DNA of 64,000 nt from an uncultured Bacteroidales bacterium (GTDB lineage Bacteria > Bacteroidota > Bacteroidia > Bacteroidales > Paludibacteraceae), in NCBI GenBank assembly GCA_946614295.1, contig CAMOGT010000003.1, positions 31,950 to 95,949 on the forward strand, written 5' to 3'. A program made the position numbers and the translations under genes. A model generated the notes under the pieces. The model worked only from the letters and a program-made list of their open reading frames with translations. It did no database searches and was not told where the DNA came from. Positions 37,442 through 46,356 of this stretch are shown here, in pieces; position 1 is the stretch's first letter; every line of letters begins with the position of its first letter.

Positions 37442-39307
37442 CCTCGCCCCGTTAACAGCCAAGAGGAATTCGTCATTGTCCTCCGTGCGTTCCATGTAGC
37501 TCTTGAGCTTCTCCATCGCCTCCTGACCGCTCATGTCGCTCAGCATCTTACGGATCTGCCACATGCGGCTCAGTACGTCTGCCGGCAACAACAGGTCGTC
37601 GCGACGGGTGCTGGACGCAGGAATATCAACTGCAGGGAAGATGCGTTTGTTGGCTAACTTGCGGTCCAGTTGCAGCTCCATGTTACCCGTCCCCTTGAAC
37701 TCCTCGAAAATCAGGTCGTCCATCTTGCTTCCTGTCTCTGTCAGGGCCGTAGCGATGATAGTCAGCGAACCGCCGTTCTCTATGTTACGGGCGGCTCCGA
37801 AGAAGCGTTTGGGTTTGTGCAGCGCTTGTGCCTCCACACCGCCGGAGAGTACTTTGCCGCTCGACGGAGCTACCGTGTTGTACGCGCGTGCCAGACGGGT
37901 GATAGAGTCGAGCAGGATCACTACGTCGTGACCGCTCTCTACCAGCCTCTTGGCTTTCTCGTGAACGATATTCGCTACGCGTACGTGATTGTCTGCCGGT
38001 TCATCGAAGGTCGAGGCAATCACCTCGGCGTCCACGCTGCGCTGCATGTCGGTTACCTCCTCCGGGCGCTCGTCGATGAGTAGAATGATCATATAGACCT
38101 CGGGGTTGTTCTTCAGAATAGCATTCGCAAGCTCCTTGAGCAGCACGGTTTTACCGGTTTTCGGTTGTGCGACAATCAGTCCGCGCTGACCTTTGCCTAT
38201 CGGTGAGAAGAGGTCTATCATACGTACGCTTAACGAGTCGTTATGCCCTGTGCAGAGTTTGAATTTCTGATCGGGAAAGAGTGGGGTGAGGTTTTCGAAC
38301 GCCACGCGTCTCTTCGCCATCTCCGGCTCCAGACCATTGATGCGGATCACCTTGTCCATCGGGAAAAACTTATCCGGCTGCGGGTTGACGCGGATGGTGC
38401 ACTCTACGGTATCGCCCGGTTTGAGACCGTACTGGCGAACCTGGTCTTTGCTTACATACACGTCGTCCGGACTCGGCAGATAGTTATAATCGGCGGAACG
38501 CAGAAAACCGTAACCGTCCGGCGCGCACTCCAACGTACCCATGGCCAGCACATGCTCACCCAGATCCGGCAGTACATACACCGGAGCTTCGGCATTGGTG
38601 TCGGCTTCGGTAGCTGCTTCGTTTGTATCATTTCCGGTCTTTGTTCCCTGCTCTGGGCTCTCCTCCTCCTTCTTTCTTCCGCGTGTCTTCTTCTCTACGG
38701 TCTTCGGTGCTTCCTCCTTCGCCTCTTCGTTTGTATCATTTCCGGTCTTTGTTCCTTGCTCTTGGAGCGTAGCGGTCTTTGTGCCTTCCTCTTGGCTCTC
38801 CTCTTTCTTCTTCCTACCGCGTTTCTTCTTCTCTACGGTCTTCGGTGCCTCCTCTTTCGCCTCTTCGTTTGTATCATTTCCGGTCTTTGTTCCTTGCTCT
38901 TGGAGCGTAGCGGTCTTTGTGCTATCCGCCAGCGGGTTCACGGCCTGAACGGTTTTATTAGGCTTGTGGTTGTTGGCGTCGAGCTGCTCCTGCATCTGGT
39001 CCAGCTGCTCTTTCTCCGTGCCTACTGTGGCCACTACGTGCTCGGATTTCATGTTGGATGTGTCAATCTTCTTTGCCGTGGCTTTCACACCGCGTTTGCG
39101 CTCGCGCTTGGTGGGAACACCCGCTTCGGCACGGGCGTCTTCCCGGGCTTGAACCACCGCCGCACGCTGGTCCGCCTGGGCGTCCAAAATAGCATAACTG
39201 ATCTCGCGGATAGACTGACTGCGACGAGGATGAAGCCCCATCTCCGTGGCTATCTCGCGCACTTGGTCGAGCGTCATGCGCTCGAGTTTCTGTAATTCGT
39301 ATTGCAT
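37439..39307 (-). CDS. rho: Transcription termination factor Rho with long insert
   Basis: 622 residues from the ATG at 39307 ([15 protein letters not shown]). N-terminal Rho helical domain (1-50), then a basic and Glu/Lys/Thr-rich low-complexity region of about 210 residues containing a duplicated block ([32 protein letters not shown]), the RNA-binding cold-shock-like domain ([15 protein letters not shown]), and the ATPase core (Walker [38 protein letters not shown]). It is a hexameric RNA-dependent helicase that ends transcription. Long inserts in Rho are usual in Bacteroidota; the DNA-level duplication here looks recent. Confidence 0.96.
   Translation of the reverse strand: MQYELQKLERMTLDQVREIATEMGLHPRRSQSIREISYAILDAQADQRAAVVQAREDARAEAGVPTKRERKRGVKATAKKIDTSNMKSEHVVATVGTEKEQLDQMQEQLDANNHKPNKTVQAVNPLADSTKTATLQEQGTKTGNDTNEEAKEEAPKTVEKKKRGRKKKEESQEEGTKTATLQEQGTKTGNDTNEEAKEEAPKTVEKKTRGRKKEEESPEQGTKTGNDTNEAATEADTNAEAPVYVLPDLGEHVLAMGTLECAPDGYGFLRSADYNYLPSPDDVYVSKDQVRQYGLKPGDTVECTIRVNPQPDKFFPMDKVIRINGLEPEMAKRRVAFENLTPLFPDQKFKLCTGHNDSLSVRMIDLFSPIGKGQRGLIVAQPKTGKTVLLKELANAILKNNPEVYMIILLIDERPEEVTDMQRSVDAEVIASTFDEPADNHVRVANIVHEKAKRLVESGHDVVILLDSITRLARAYNTVAPSSGKVLSGGVEAQALHKPKRFFGAARNIENGGSLTIIATALTETGSKMDDLIFEEFKGTGNMELQLDRKLANKRIFPAVDIPASSTRRDDLLLPADVLSRMWQIRKMLSDMSGQEAMEKLKSYMERTEDNDEFLLAVNGAR
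38621..38930. repeat. Direct repeats in the Rho insert
   Basis: GTTTGTATCATTTCCGGTC recurs at 38621, 38729 and 38867 (offsets 108 and 138 bp) within nearly identical blocks. Both longer copies end in GGAGCGTAGCGGTCTTTGTG, related to the AGCGGTCTTT repeat family. Confidence 0.85.
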
Positions 39308-39373
39308 AAACTTAAATAAGATATTTTCGTGGAGATATTTGATGAAAAAGACTATTTCCACCAAATTCGCTGC

Positions 39374-39416
39374 AAAGGTACAACTTTTTTTTAACATATG
39401 CAAGCGTACGTGTACT
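39374..39416 (-). promoter_or_regulatory. rho promoter
   Basis: Minus-strand TACCTTTG (39374-39381), 23 nt after the TTG (39404) of GTACGCTTGCATATGT. Leader of about 65 nt. Confidence 0.8.
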
Positions 39417-39450
39417 TTTTTATAAAAAATGGGTATTTTCTGTTAATTTT

Positions 39451-39492
39451 GAATTGTGAATTGTAAATTGTGAATTATTTTTCGTATCTTTG
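39451..39492 (+). promoter_or_regulatory. korA promoter fused to an AATTGTG array
   Basis: TATCTTTG (39485-39492) in AATTATTTTTCGTATCTTTGC. Three AATTGT(G/A) units lie directly upstream; the TTG of one starts at 39461, 24 nt before the box, so the repeat may supply the -33 element. Confidence 0.7.
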
Positions 39493-39523
39493 CACCGCAT
39501 TTAATACCAAACACATCTTGTAG

Positions 39524-41440
39524 ATGAAAAACAACGCGATTGTTCGATTTTGCGGAGACTCGGGCGACGGTATGCAGCTGACGGGGAATATGTTTGCCCA
39601 ATTGGCTGCGGAGATGGGAAACGAGATCTCTACGCTACCGGATTTTCCGGCAGAGATACGTGCGCCGCAAGGCACCTTAGGCGGCGTGAGTGCTTTCCAA
39701 GTGGAGTTAGGACAGGAGGTCTATACCTCCGGCGACAAAGCGGATGTGGTCGTAGCGATGAACGCCGCCGCGCTGAAGGTCTGTACCTTAGGCTCGCATT
39801 TCAACCATCCGCAGGCGCATTTTGATGATGACTTCGCGCTGTATCATCGTCACGCGATTGTGATTGTCGATACCGACTCGCTGACCGACAAAGACCTTGA
39901 GAAAGCGCAGTACCACACGGATAATCCGTTCACGGAATTAGGTATCCCCGAGAGCGTACAGATCGTTCCTGTAGCCCTGACTACGCTGACCAAGGAGGCG
40001 CTGAAGGACTCCGGCATGGACAACAAGTCCGTGCTCAAATGCAGGAACATGTTCGCGTTAGGTCTGATTTACTGGCTGTTCGACGAACCGATGGAGAAAG
40101 CAATCCATCTTCTCGAAGAGAAATTCAAGAAGAAACCGGCGCTCGTAGCTCCGAACACCAAAGTCATGGTGGACGGCTACAACTACGGTCAGAACCTCGC
40201 CCTCTCCATCAATCAGATTCATCTTACAGGCGCAGCCGGTCTTTCTACTTTGAGCGATAGCGGTCTTTCTACTTTGAGCGGAGCGGTCTCTCTCTCCTAC
40301 ACTTCCATCGCCGGTAACAAAGCGACGGCATGGGGACTGATAGCGGCGGCTCAGAAAGCAGGCAAACGGCTCTTCCTCGGTTCGTATCCTATCACGCCGG
40401 CGACGGATATACTGCATGAGCTGGCGGCACGCAAAGACATGAACGTCATGGCTGTTCAGGCGGAGGACGAGATAGCGGGTGTATGCACCGCCATCGGTGC
40501 GGCGTTCGCAGGCGATTTGGCATGTACGAGCACGAGCGGTCCCGGGCTGAGTCTGAAGAGCGAGGCAATCGGTCTGGCGGTGATGGCGGAGCTGCCGTTG
40601 GTAGTGATTGACGTGCAGCGCGGCGGTCCGAGTACGGGTCTGCCGACGAAGACCGAACAGACAGACCTCCTCCAAGCCCTTTACGGCCGCAACGGGGAGT
40701 GCCCGGCGGTAGTGATAGCGGCTTCGACCAGCGCCAACTGCTTCGACTACGCCTACGAGGCTTGCAGGATAGCTCTGGAGAACATGACGCCGGTGATTCT
40801 GATGACCGATACGTATCTGGCGAACGGCACGGCGCTCTGGCGGATCCCGAAGTTAGCCGAACTGCCGGAAATAAATCCGCAAACAGTGCCCGAGGAACTG
40901 AAAGGACATTATAATCCCGCGTTACGCGACGAGCGCGGCGTGCGTTATTGGGCGTACCCGGGCATGGAGGGCTACGAGCACCGCAATATAGGTCTCGAGC
41001 GGGACGCCGAGAAGGGTACAATCTCCACCAACCCCGAGAACCATGAACAGATGGTCCTCGCCCGCAAACACAAGATAGAGCAGATCGCCAATTCCATTCC
41101 TGACCTGAAAGTGATTAAATCACAAATCATAAATCATAAATCACAAATGAGCGGAACGCTCCTCGTGGGTTGGGGTAGTACCGAAGGACATCTGCATGCA
41201 GCTGCGAATGAGTTGGGATGTGACCTCGCGCATTTTAACTATATATGTCCGCTTCCGAAGAATACGCACGAAGTACTGAGCCGGTACAAACGCATCATCG
41301 TTTGCGAGTTGAACACAGGACAGTTCGCCGCCTATCTGCGTGCGCACTTCCCCGATCTCCACATCGAGCAATACAACGAGATCCAAGGACAGCCGTTTGC
41401 CGTAGAGCGAATTGTGCACTACGTGCAAAATATTCATTAA
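39524..41440 (+). CDS. korA: 2-oxoglutarate:ferredoxin oxidoreductase, alpha subunit
   Basis: 638 residues: the gamma domain (1-190, VRFCGDSGDGMQLTGNMFAQ, DFPAEIRAPQGTLGGVSAFQV) fused to the pyruvate-type alpha domain (AWGLIAAAQKAGKRLFLGSYPITPATDILHELA, CTSTSGPGLSLKSEA, QRGGPSTGLPTKTEQ). It works with KorB to convert 2-oxoglutarate and CoA to succinyl-CoA with reduced ferredoxin. Two in-frame repeat inserts are seen: GLSTLSDSGLSTLSG (about residues 244-258) at the domain linker and IKSQIINHKSQM (about 532-543) near the C-terminal domain. The core motifs are intact. Confidence 0.93.
   Translation: MKNNAIVRFCGDSGDGMQLTGNMFAQLAAEMGNEISTLPDFPAEIRAPQGTLGGVSAFQVELGQEVYTSGDKADVVVAMNAAALKVCTLGSHFNHPQAHFDDDFALYHRHAIVIVDTDSLTDKDLEKAQYHTDNPFTELGIPESVQIVPVALTTLTKEALKDSGMDNKSVLKCRNMFALGLIYWLFDEPMEKAIHLLEEKFKKKPALVAPNTKVMVDGYNYGQNLALSINQIHLTGAAGLSTLSDSGLSTLSGAVSLSYTSIAGNKATAWGLIAAAQKAGKRLFLGSYPITPATDILHELAARKDMNVMAVQAEDEIAGVCTAIGAAFAGDLACTSTSGPGLSLKSEAIGLAVMAELPLVVIDVQRGGPSTGLPTKTEQTDLLQALYGRNGECPAVVIAASTSANCFDYAYEACRIALENMTPVILMTDTYLANGTALWRIPKLAELPEINPQTVPEELKGHYNPALRDERGVRYWAYPGMEGYEHRNIGLERDAEKGTISTNPENHEQMVLARKHKIEQIANSIPDLKVIKSQIINHKSQMSGTLLVGWGSTEGHLHAAANELGCDLAHFNYICPLPKNTHEVLSRYKRIIVCELNTGQFAAYLRAHFPDLHIEQYNEIQGQPFAVERIVHYVQNIH
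40239..40293 (+). repeat. In-frame copy of the AGCGGTCTTT repeat in korA
   Basis: Units of 24 and 23 bp (GTCTTTCTACTTTGAGCG plus ATAGCG or GAGCG) encode GLSTLSDSGLSTLSGAV. The ends match the 23-bp units at 33.4 and 46.4 kb; the middle differs. Confidence 0.8.
41116..41150 (+). repeat. In-frame AAATCA(C/T) repeat in korA
   Basis: AAATCACAAATCATAAATC and more units, translated as IKSQIINHKSQ. Confidence 0.8.
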
Positions 41441-41446
41441 TCATTT

Positions 41447-41473
41447 TTCTTAGCCACAAGGGCACGATTAATT
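41447..41473 (+). repeat. Dispersed 27-bp repeat, copy 2
   Basis: TTCTTAGCC-A-CAAGGGCACGAT-TAATTT, 7 bp after the korA stop and joined to a TTTTCAT array. Confidence 0.85.
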
Positions 41474-41508
41474 TCATTTTTCATCTTTCATTTTTCATTT
41501 TTCATTAT
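41471..41508. repeat. TTTCAT(C/T) repeat array between korA and korB
   Basis: Five units of TTTTCAT or TTTCATC end 1 bp before the korB ATG region. Confidence 0.85.
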
Positions 41509-41509
41509 T

Positions 41510-42574
41510 ATGAACTTTAGTGAATTTAAGTCCGACCAATATGTACGTTTCTGTCCGGGTTGCGGCGACCACGCTATCTGCATGGCACTCCAAAAAGCCA
41601 TGGCGCAGATAGGTGTCCCGACCCACCAGGTGGCAGTCATTTCCGGTATCGGCTGTTCCAGCCGCATGCCGCACTATCTCAACACCTACGGCTTCAATAC
41701 CATCCACGGCCGCGGCGGCGCGATCGCTACGGGCGTGAAGACAAGCCATCCCGAGCTCACCGTCTGGCAGATGTCCGGCGATGGCGACTGTCTCGCTATC
41801 GGAGGCAATCATTTCATCCATGAGATACGCCGCAATGTGGACCTCAATGTGTGCCTCTTCAACAACCGCATCTACGGGCTCACCAAAGGTCAGTACTCGC
41901 CTACCAGCCCCAAGGGCTTTGTCAGCAAGAGCAGTCCGTTCGGGACGGTAGAGAGACCTTTTGTGCCGGCGGAGTTGGTGCTCGGCGCAAGAGGAACGTT
42001 CTTCGCCCGCACGCTGGATGTGGATCTGCCGACGACGGTCGATTGTCTCGTAGCCGCGCACCGGCACAAAGGGTGCTCCATCGTGGAGTGCCTCGTCAAC
42101 TGCGTGATTTTCAATAACGGTACCCACGCGTGGATAGCCGACCGTGAACTGCGCGCCGAACATTCCATCATCCTCCGCCACGGCGAGAAAATGCTCTTCG
42201 GAAAGAACAACGACAAGGGTCTGGCACTGAAAATAAATGACCAAATGGTAAATGACCAAATGGTAAATGAGCAGCCGCTACTATCTTTGATGGTAGTGGA
42301 TGCGTCTGACCCGCGTGTGCTCGTTCACGATGCGCACCAGCAAGATCCGACGCTCCATCGGCTCCTTGCCCTCATGGGACAGGAGAGAAACCTCAATCTC
42401 TCCCCCTCTATGGGGGAGACGGAGGGGGCTTTGCCGATTGCGCTTGGTGTTATCCGCGATGTAGAGGCAGAGACATATGACAAGGCAGTGAATGAGCAGA
42501 TACAAAAAGTGCGCGCCTCGTCTAAGGCACACACTTTTGATGAACTGACTGCTACTTTAGAGCAGTGGAGTTAG
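41510..42574 (+). CDS. korB: 2-oxoglutarate:ferredoxin oxidoreductase, beta subunit
   Basis: 354 residues. FCPGCGDHAICMALQKAM at the start, thiamine diphosphate site GDGDCLAIGGNHFIHEIRRN with LFNNRIYGLTKGQYSPTS. It holds the thiamine cofactor of the KorAB enzyme. Two in-frame inserts lie in the C-terminal third: INDQMVNDQMVNEQ (about 243-256, repeat at 42233-42272) and LSPSMGETEG (about 301-310, encoded by a hairpin at 42399-42419). It is correspondingly a little longer than usual. Converges with the DUF975 gene with a 4-bp overlap. Confidence 0.94.
   Translation: MNFSEFKSDQYVRFCPGCGDHAICMALQKAMAQIGVPTHQVAVISGIGCSSRMPHYLNTYGFNTIHGRGGAIATGVKTSHPELTVWQMSGDGDCLAIGGNHFIHEIRRNVDLNVCLFNNRIYGLTKGQYSPTSPKGFVSKSSPFGTVERPFVPAELVLGARGTFFARTLDVDLPTTVDCLVAAHRHKGCSIVECLVNCVIFNNGTHAWIADRELRAEHSIILRHGEKMLFGKNNDKGLALKINDQMVNDQMVNEQPLLSLMVVDASDPRVLVHDAHQQDPTLHRLLALMGQERNLNLSPSMGETEGALPIALGVIRDVEAETYDKAVNEQIQKVRASSKAHTFDELTATLEQWS
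42233..42272 (+). repeat. In-frame 15-bp repeat in korB
   Basis: AAATGACC AAATGGT occurs two and a half times and encodes NDQMVNDQMVNE. Confidence 0.85.
42399..42429 (+). repeat. G/C hairpin inserted in korB
   Basis: TCTCCCCC (42399-42406), loop TCTAT, GGGGGAGA (42412-42419), then CGGAGGGGGC. A perfect 8-bp stem inside a coding region, encoding LSPSMGETEG. A related hairpin is at 11267-11280. Confidence 0.7.
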
Positions 42575-43233
42575 GCTTCTACGGCTGCTTCTACAGCCTC
42601 GTATTCGGCTTTCACGTCCTCATAGAAATGCGCCAAACTGGTTGTTATATACGGCTCTAACCAGAGGAAGCCGATGAAACATGTGAAGATGCAGAGAAGG
42701 GCCCAACCGATGAAGGTGAGTTGAAGCACGAACATTTCCCATTTGTGTCCGCGCATCATCAGACGGCTCTTGCGGAGTGCTTCACGCGCACTGAGTTCCG
42801 GATTATCGCGGATAACAAAAGGAACGATAGTATATGCCAGACCGAGGATGATAGTACCGATCATCAAGGTCGGAATGAGTATGGCTACTAAAACCAGGGT
42901 CATTAGCAGACCGGTAAGGACGTATTTGCTCCAGTTAGCAGCGAAATCTTTGAAGCAAAAAGAGATATAACTGCCCTCTAATTCCTCGCTACGCGCATAG
43001 CGCAGAAGCAGATTGTAGAACGCAAACTGCAATGGAACTGCGATAAGGAGCGACAGTACAAGTTGTGTACACGAGCCGAAAATGGAATTGTCTTCTAAAC
43101 CACTTGTCAACATAGCTGGAGAGGAGCATACCATACCAAAGGCAAACACAATCAAGGCGACTAATGCCATTTCGTTCCAACGACCTTTCAAGGTCTCTCG
43201 CGCCTGAGCGCGATACTCAGAATACATTTTCAT
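42571..43233 (-). CDS. DUF975 family membrane protein
   Basis: 220 residues from the ATG at 43233 (MKMYSEYRAQARETLKGRWN); the longer open frame runs into rsgA. Four or five membrane segments separated by short loops, with the DUF975 opening (helix with A-R-x-x-L-K-G-x-W) and the loop YARSEELEGSYISFCFKDF. DUF975 proteins are integral membrane proteins of unknown function. It lies 34 bp after rsgA on the same strand. Confidence 0.82.
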   Translation of the reverse strand: MKMYSEYRAQARETLKGRWNEMALVALIVFAFGMVCSSPAMLTSGLEDNSIFGSCTQLVLSLLIAVPLQFAFYNLLLRYARSEELEGSYISFCFKDFAANWSKYVLTGLLMTLVLVAILIPTLMIGTIILGLAYTIVPFVIRDNPELSAREALRKSRLMMRGHKWEMFVLQLTFIGWALLCIFTCFIGFLWLEPYITTSLAHFYEDVKAEYEAVEAAVEA

Positions 43234-43267
43234 AAAAGTGAAATTTAAATTGTTTGTTATTAGGTCT

Positions 43268-44215
43268 TTATCTGTATTTGCTTTCTGAGCAGTCACCGAG
43301 AATGGAGAGGTACGACTCATACCGGCTCAGGGCTATCTCCCCGTGCTCCACCGCCTCTATCACAGCGCAGCCCGGTTCGTTGGTGTGCGTGCAGTTACCG
43401 AACCGGCATTCCGCACTCGCTCGGAAGATCTCGGGGAAAAAATGCCCCACTTCCTCCCGCTCGAAATCAATCGTACCGAACCCCTTGATCCCGGGTGTGT
43501 CGATGATCCGTCCACGGAGATCTTCCAGAAAGTACATCTCGCTGAACGTCGTCGTGTGCATCCCTTTGTCATGGGCATCGGAGATCTTGCCTGTCCTCGT
43601 CATCTCACGCCCGAAGAGCGCATTCAGGAGCGTGCTCTTGCCGACTCCCGAATTGCCGGAGAGTAGGGTCGTCTTACCCGCCAGAAGAGGTAAAATATCG
43701 GAGGGCTGAATGCGGATTGCCGACATCTCGAATGTCTCGTACCCGATGGACTCGTACAGCGCACGCAGTTCCTTCAGACGCGCCAACTCTTCCTCATGGA
43801 GCAGGTCTATCTTATTGAATATAAGGATCGCGCGCACGCGATAAGCCTCGCAGGTCGCCAGAAAACGGTCTATGAAAGTAGTGGAGGTCACCGGGTGGTT
43901 GACCGTCACGATAAGCGCCACTTGGTCGATGTTGGCTGCCAGAATGTGACTCTCTTTGCTCAGGTTGGTCGATCGCCGGATAATATAGTTCCGCCGCTCC
44001 TCCACATCGGTTATCCAATAGACGCTATGCCCGATTTCCTTCGTACATCGTACATCGCTCCTTTGTACTTCCACCCGGTCTCCTACTGCAACAGGGTTGG
44101 TACTGCGGATGCCACGAATGCGGAAATTGCCTTTTATATGGCATTCCACACTCGTACCATCGTCCAGCCGGACGATGTAACTGCTACCCGTTGACTTAAT
44201 GACTAAACCCCTCAT
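43268..44215 (-). CDS. rsgA: Ribosome small-subunit biogenesis GTPase RsgA
   Basis: 315 residues. N-terminal OB fold ([16 protein letters not shown]), circularly permuted GTPase with [22 protein letters not shown] and DTPGIKGFG, and the zinc finger [14 protein letters not shown]. It helps 30S maturation. In the OB-fold the stretch [15 protein letters not shown] is encoded by a GTACATC-type repeat (44041-44072), an in-frame insertion in a loop. Confidence 0.96.
   Translation of the reverse strand: MRGLVIKSTGSSYIVRLDDGTSVECHIKGNFRIRGIRSTNPVAVGDRVEVQRSDVRCTKEIGHSVYWITDVEERRNYIIRRSTNLSKESHILAANIDQVALIVTVNHPVTSTTFIDRFLATCEAYRVRAILIFNKIDLLHEEELARLKELRALYESIGYETFEMSAIRIQPSDILPLLAGKTTLLSGNSGVGKSTLLNALFGREMTRTGKISDAHDKGMHTTTFSEMYFLEDLRGRIIDTPGIKGFGTIDFEREEVGHFFPEIFRASAECRFGNCTHTNEPGCAVIEAVEHGEIALSRYESYLSILGDCSESKYR
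44041..44072. repeat. In-frame GTACATC/GTACTTC repeat in rsgA
   Basis: CGTACATCGTACATCGC then CTTTGTACTTCC, translated as VQRSDVRCT on the minus strand. Confidence 0.65.
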
Positions 44216-44320
44216 TCAATGAATAATTAATAATGTATAATGAATATCTCGTAAGGCGATCCGGTTAGTAAGCATCCCGCTGCTAAAAATATTCATTATT
44301 CATTATTCATTAATCACTAT
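44216..44320. repeat. Inverted ATTCATT arrays around a unique core, copy 1
   Basis: AATGAATAATTAATAATG to AATGAATAT on the left (44217-44249), a core of about 42 nt, then ATATTCATTATTCATTATTC and ATTAATC on the right (44290-44317). The two arrays can pair over 20 bp or more. It fills the gap between frr and rsgA. Confidence 0.8.
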
Positions 44321-44880
44321 ACAGTCATGATCTCTTTTTCCTTGGCGGCGTAGAGCGCCTCGACCTTGGCGACGTACTTGTCGTGGGTCTTCTGCATCTC
44401 CTCCTCGGCGTCTTTCTCAACGTCCTCGCTCAGACCGTTCTTGACGAGTTTCTTGAACTCCTCAATAGCGTCGCGGCGGGCGTTGCGGATCGACATCTTA
44501 GCGGTCTCTGTCTCGGCTTTGCACTGCTTGCACAGCTCGCGGCGGCGTTCCTCGGTCAGCGGAGGAAGGATCAGACGGATCGTCTCGCCGTTGTTCGACG
44601 GAGCCAGACCGATGTTCGAGTTGATGATGGCGCGCTCGATCTCGCTGATGAGTTTCTTCTCCCACGGAGTGATGGCGATGGTACGGGCGTCCGGGGTGGT
44701 CACCGTCGCGCAAGAACTCAGCGGCGACAGGGTGCCGTAGTACTCGATCTTGATCGGATCCAGAATGCGCGGGTTGGCTTTACCGGCACGAATGTGCTGA
44801 AGGGTGTCGTCTAAGTGAGCGACTGCGTTCTGCATCTGCTCTTCGGCTGCAGACTCAAATAATTCTAATTCGTCATTCAT
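44317..44880 (-). CDS. frr: Ribosome recycling factor
   Basis: 187 residues from [16 protein letters not shown], the usual size; the start at 44898 would be encoded by a repeat. Helical domain with [22 protein letters not shown], the beta domain ([20 protein letters not shown]), [28 protein letters not shown]. It splits post-termination ribosomes with EF-G. A repeat-rich gap separates it from pyrH upstream. Confidence 0.97.
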   Translation of the reverse strand: MNDELELFESAAEEQMQNAVAHLDDTLQHIRAGKANPRILDPIKIEYYGTLSPLSSCATVTTPDARTIAITPWEKKLISEIERAIINSNIGLAPSNNGETIRLILPPLTEERRRELCKQCKAETETAKMSIRNARRDAIEEFKKLVKNGLSEDVEKDAEEEMQKTHDKYVAKVEALYAAKEKEIMTV

Positions 44881-44988
44881 ACAATTATCAATTGTCAATT
44901 ATCAAAATTTGACTTGTCAAATAATCGTGCCCCTTTGGGGCTAAGAACTATCAATTGTCAATTATCAATTATCAATTATCAATTGTCA
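44881..44988. repeat. ATCAATT/GTCAATT arrays flanking the dispersed hairpin
   Basis: Arrays of (A/G)TCAATT lie on both sides of the inverted copy of the dispersed 27-bp repeat (44919-44947, TTCTTAGCCCCAAAGGGGCAC on the minus strand). In this copy GCCCC-TTT-GGGGC forms a true hairpin. The element fills the gap between pyrH and frr. Confidence 0.85.
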
Positions 44989-45690
44989 CGGAGTGACCAG
45001 TGTTCCAATCTGTTCACCGTCAATGACTTTCTGTAGATTGCCCGGGACATCCATGTTAAAGACGTAGATCGGCATGCCGTTCTCTTTGCACATCACGGTT
45101 GCCGTCTGGTCCATGACCTTCAGCCCGCGGCGGATAACCTCGTCGTAGGTGATCTCGGTGAACTTGGTTGCCGTCGGATCTTTCTCGGGGTCGGCGGTGT
45201 AGATGCCGTCCACGCGCGTGCCTTTGAGCATCACGTCGGCTTTGATCTCCAACGCGCGCAGCGACGAACCGGTGTCCGTCGTGAAATACGGGTTTCCCGT
45301 ACCGCCGGCGAGAATGACTACATTGCCTTTCTCCAACAGGCGGATCGCTTTGGCAGGGCTGTAGAAATCGCCGACAGGCTCCATGCGGATTGAGGTCAGC
45401 ACGCGTACCGGCTGACCGATAGCCTCCAATGCCGACGCCAAAGCCAAGGCATTGATAACGGTAGCTAACATACCCATCTGGTCGCCTTTCACGCGGTCGA
45501 AACCTTTCTGGGCACCGCTCAACCCGCGGAAGATGTTTCCTCCGCCGATGACGATGCCGATCTGCACGCCTTTCCCGGCAATCGCTTTGACCTGCTCGGC
45601 GTATTCCGCCAGGTGCTGGGTATCAATACCTTGTTTGTTGACGCCTGCCAGACTTTCGCCTGACAATTTCAGTAATATTCGCTTAAACAT
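44986..45690 (-). CDS. pyrH: UMP kinase
   Basis: 234 residues of the amino-acid kinase fold: RILLKLSGESLAG, IGIVIGGGNIFRG, DQMGMLATVINALAL and GTGNPYFTTDTGSSLRALE. It phosphorylates UMP to UDP and is feedback regulated in other bacteria. Gene order pyrH-frr is widely conserved. Confidence 0.97.
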   Translation of the reverse strand: MFKRILLKLSGESLAGVNKQGIDTQHLAEYAEQVKAIAGKGVQIGIVIGGGNIFRGLSGAQKGFDRVKGDQMGMLATVINALALASALEAIGQPVRVLTSIRMEPVGDFYSPAKAIRLLEKGNVVILAGGTGNPYFTTDTGSSLRALEIKADVMLKGTRVDGIYTADPEKDPTATKFTEITYDEVIRRGLKVMDQTATVMCKENGMPIYVFNMDVPGNLQKVIDGEQIGTLVTP

Positions 45691-45691
45691 A

Positions 45692-45828
45692 ATTTTAATA
45701 ATGAATAATTAACAATGAATAATGAATATTGCGCGGTTGTAATTAGTTGATTGACAACGAAAGGATATTTCTGCTGGTAGTACGACCTCTTAACGGAATA
45801 TTCATTATTCATTAATCATTAATCTTTA
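45692..45828. repeat. Inverted ATTCATT arrays around a unique core, copy 2
   Basis: AATGAATAATTAACAATG and AATAATGAATATT on the left (45700-45734), a core of about 65 nt, and AATATTCATTATTCATTAATC plus ATTAATC on the right. Same architecture as 44216-44320; no gene inside. It separates the carbonic anhydrase-like gene from pyrH. Confidence 0.8.
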
Positions 45829-46353
45829 TTCTTTGTACCAACTTGCGTACATGGCGTAGTTGTTGGCGATGGTTTTGTTGATTTCTTCGGTCTGCGCGGG
45901 GTCGGCTTTCTTGATGAACTTAGCCGGCACGCCGCCCCAGATCTCATGAGGACCGATCTGTGTGCCCTTGAGCACCAACGCTCCCGCTGCCACAATCGCA
46001 CCTTCGCCCACATGCGCGCCGTCGAGTAGGGTGGAACCCATGCCGATGAGCGCGTAGTCATCCACGTCCGCTCCGTGAATCGTGACGTTGTGTCCTACGG
46101 ACACGTAGTCGCCCAGCGTGATGGTGGATTTCTTGTAGAGCGTGTGCAGCACTGCGCCATCCTGGATGTTGCAATGCTTGCCGATGGTGATGGTGTTCAC
46201 GTCGCCGCGCAGCACAGAGTTGAACCACAGACTCGTTCCCTCGCCCACCGTTACATCGCCGACAACCGTGGCGTTCTCCGCCATGAACACGTCGTCGGCA
46301 ATGCGCGGTACTAACAATTCACCATTACGGTTAATAGATTTAACTAATGCCAT
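45826..46353 (-). CDS. Gamma-carbonic anhydrase family protein
   Basis: 175 residues of left-handed beta-helix hexapeptide repeats (SLWFNSVLRGDVNTITIGKHCNIQDGAVLHT). Putative metal ligands are His in GDYVSVGHNVTIHGADV. Family members are carbonic anhydrases or acyltransferase-like proteins (YrdA, PaaY); the substrate cannot be fixed from sequence. Flanked by repeat arrays on both sides. Confidence 0.9.
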   Translation of the reverse strand: MALVKSINRNGELLVPRIADDVFMAENATVVGDVTVGEGTSLWFNSVLRGDVNTITIGKHCNIQDGAVLHTLYKKSTITLGDYVSVGHNVTIHGADVDDYALIGMGSTLLDGAHVGEGAIVAAGALVLKGTQIGPHEIWGGVPAKFIKKADPAQTEEINKTIANNYAMYASWYKE

Positions 46354-46356
46354 TTA

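Noticed and set aside
38243..39295. 350-codon open frame antisense to rho
   Set aside because: Leu/Cys/Ser-rich translation follows from the Glu/Lys-rich Rho insert on the other strand; no start context or homology.
42571..43320. Longer start of the DUF975 protein
   Set aside because: The extension overlaps the end of rsgA and lacks similarity to the family; the start at 43233 fits.
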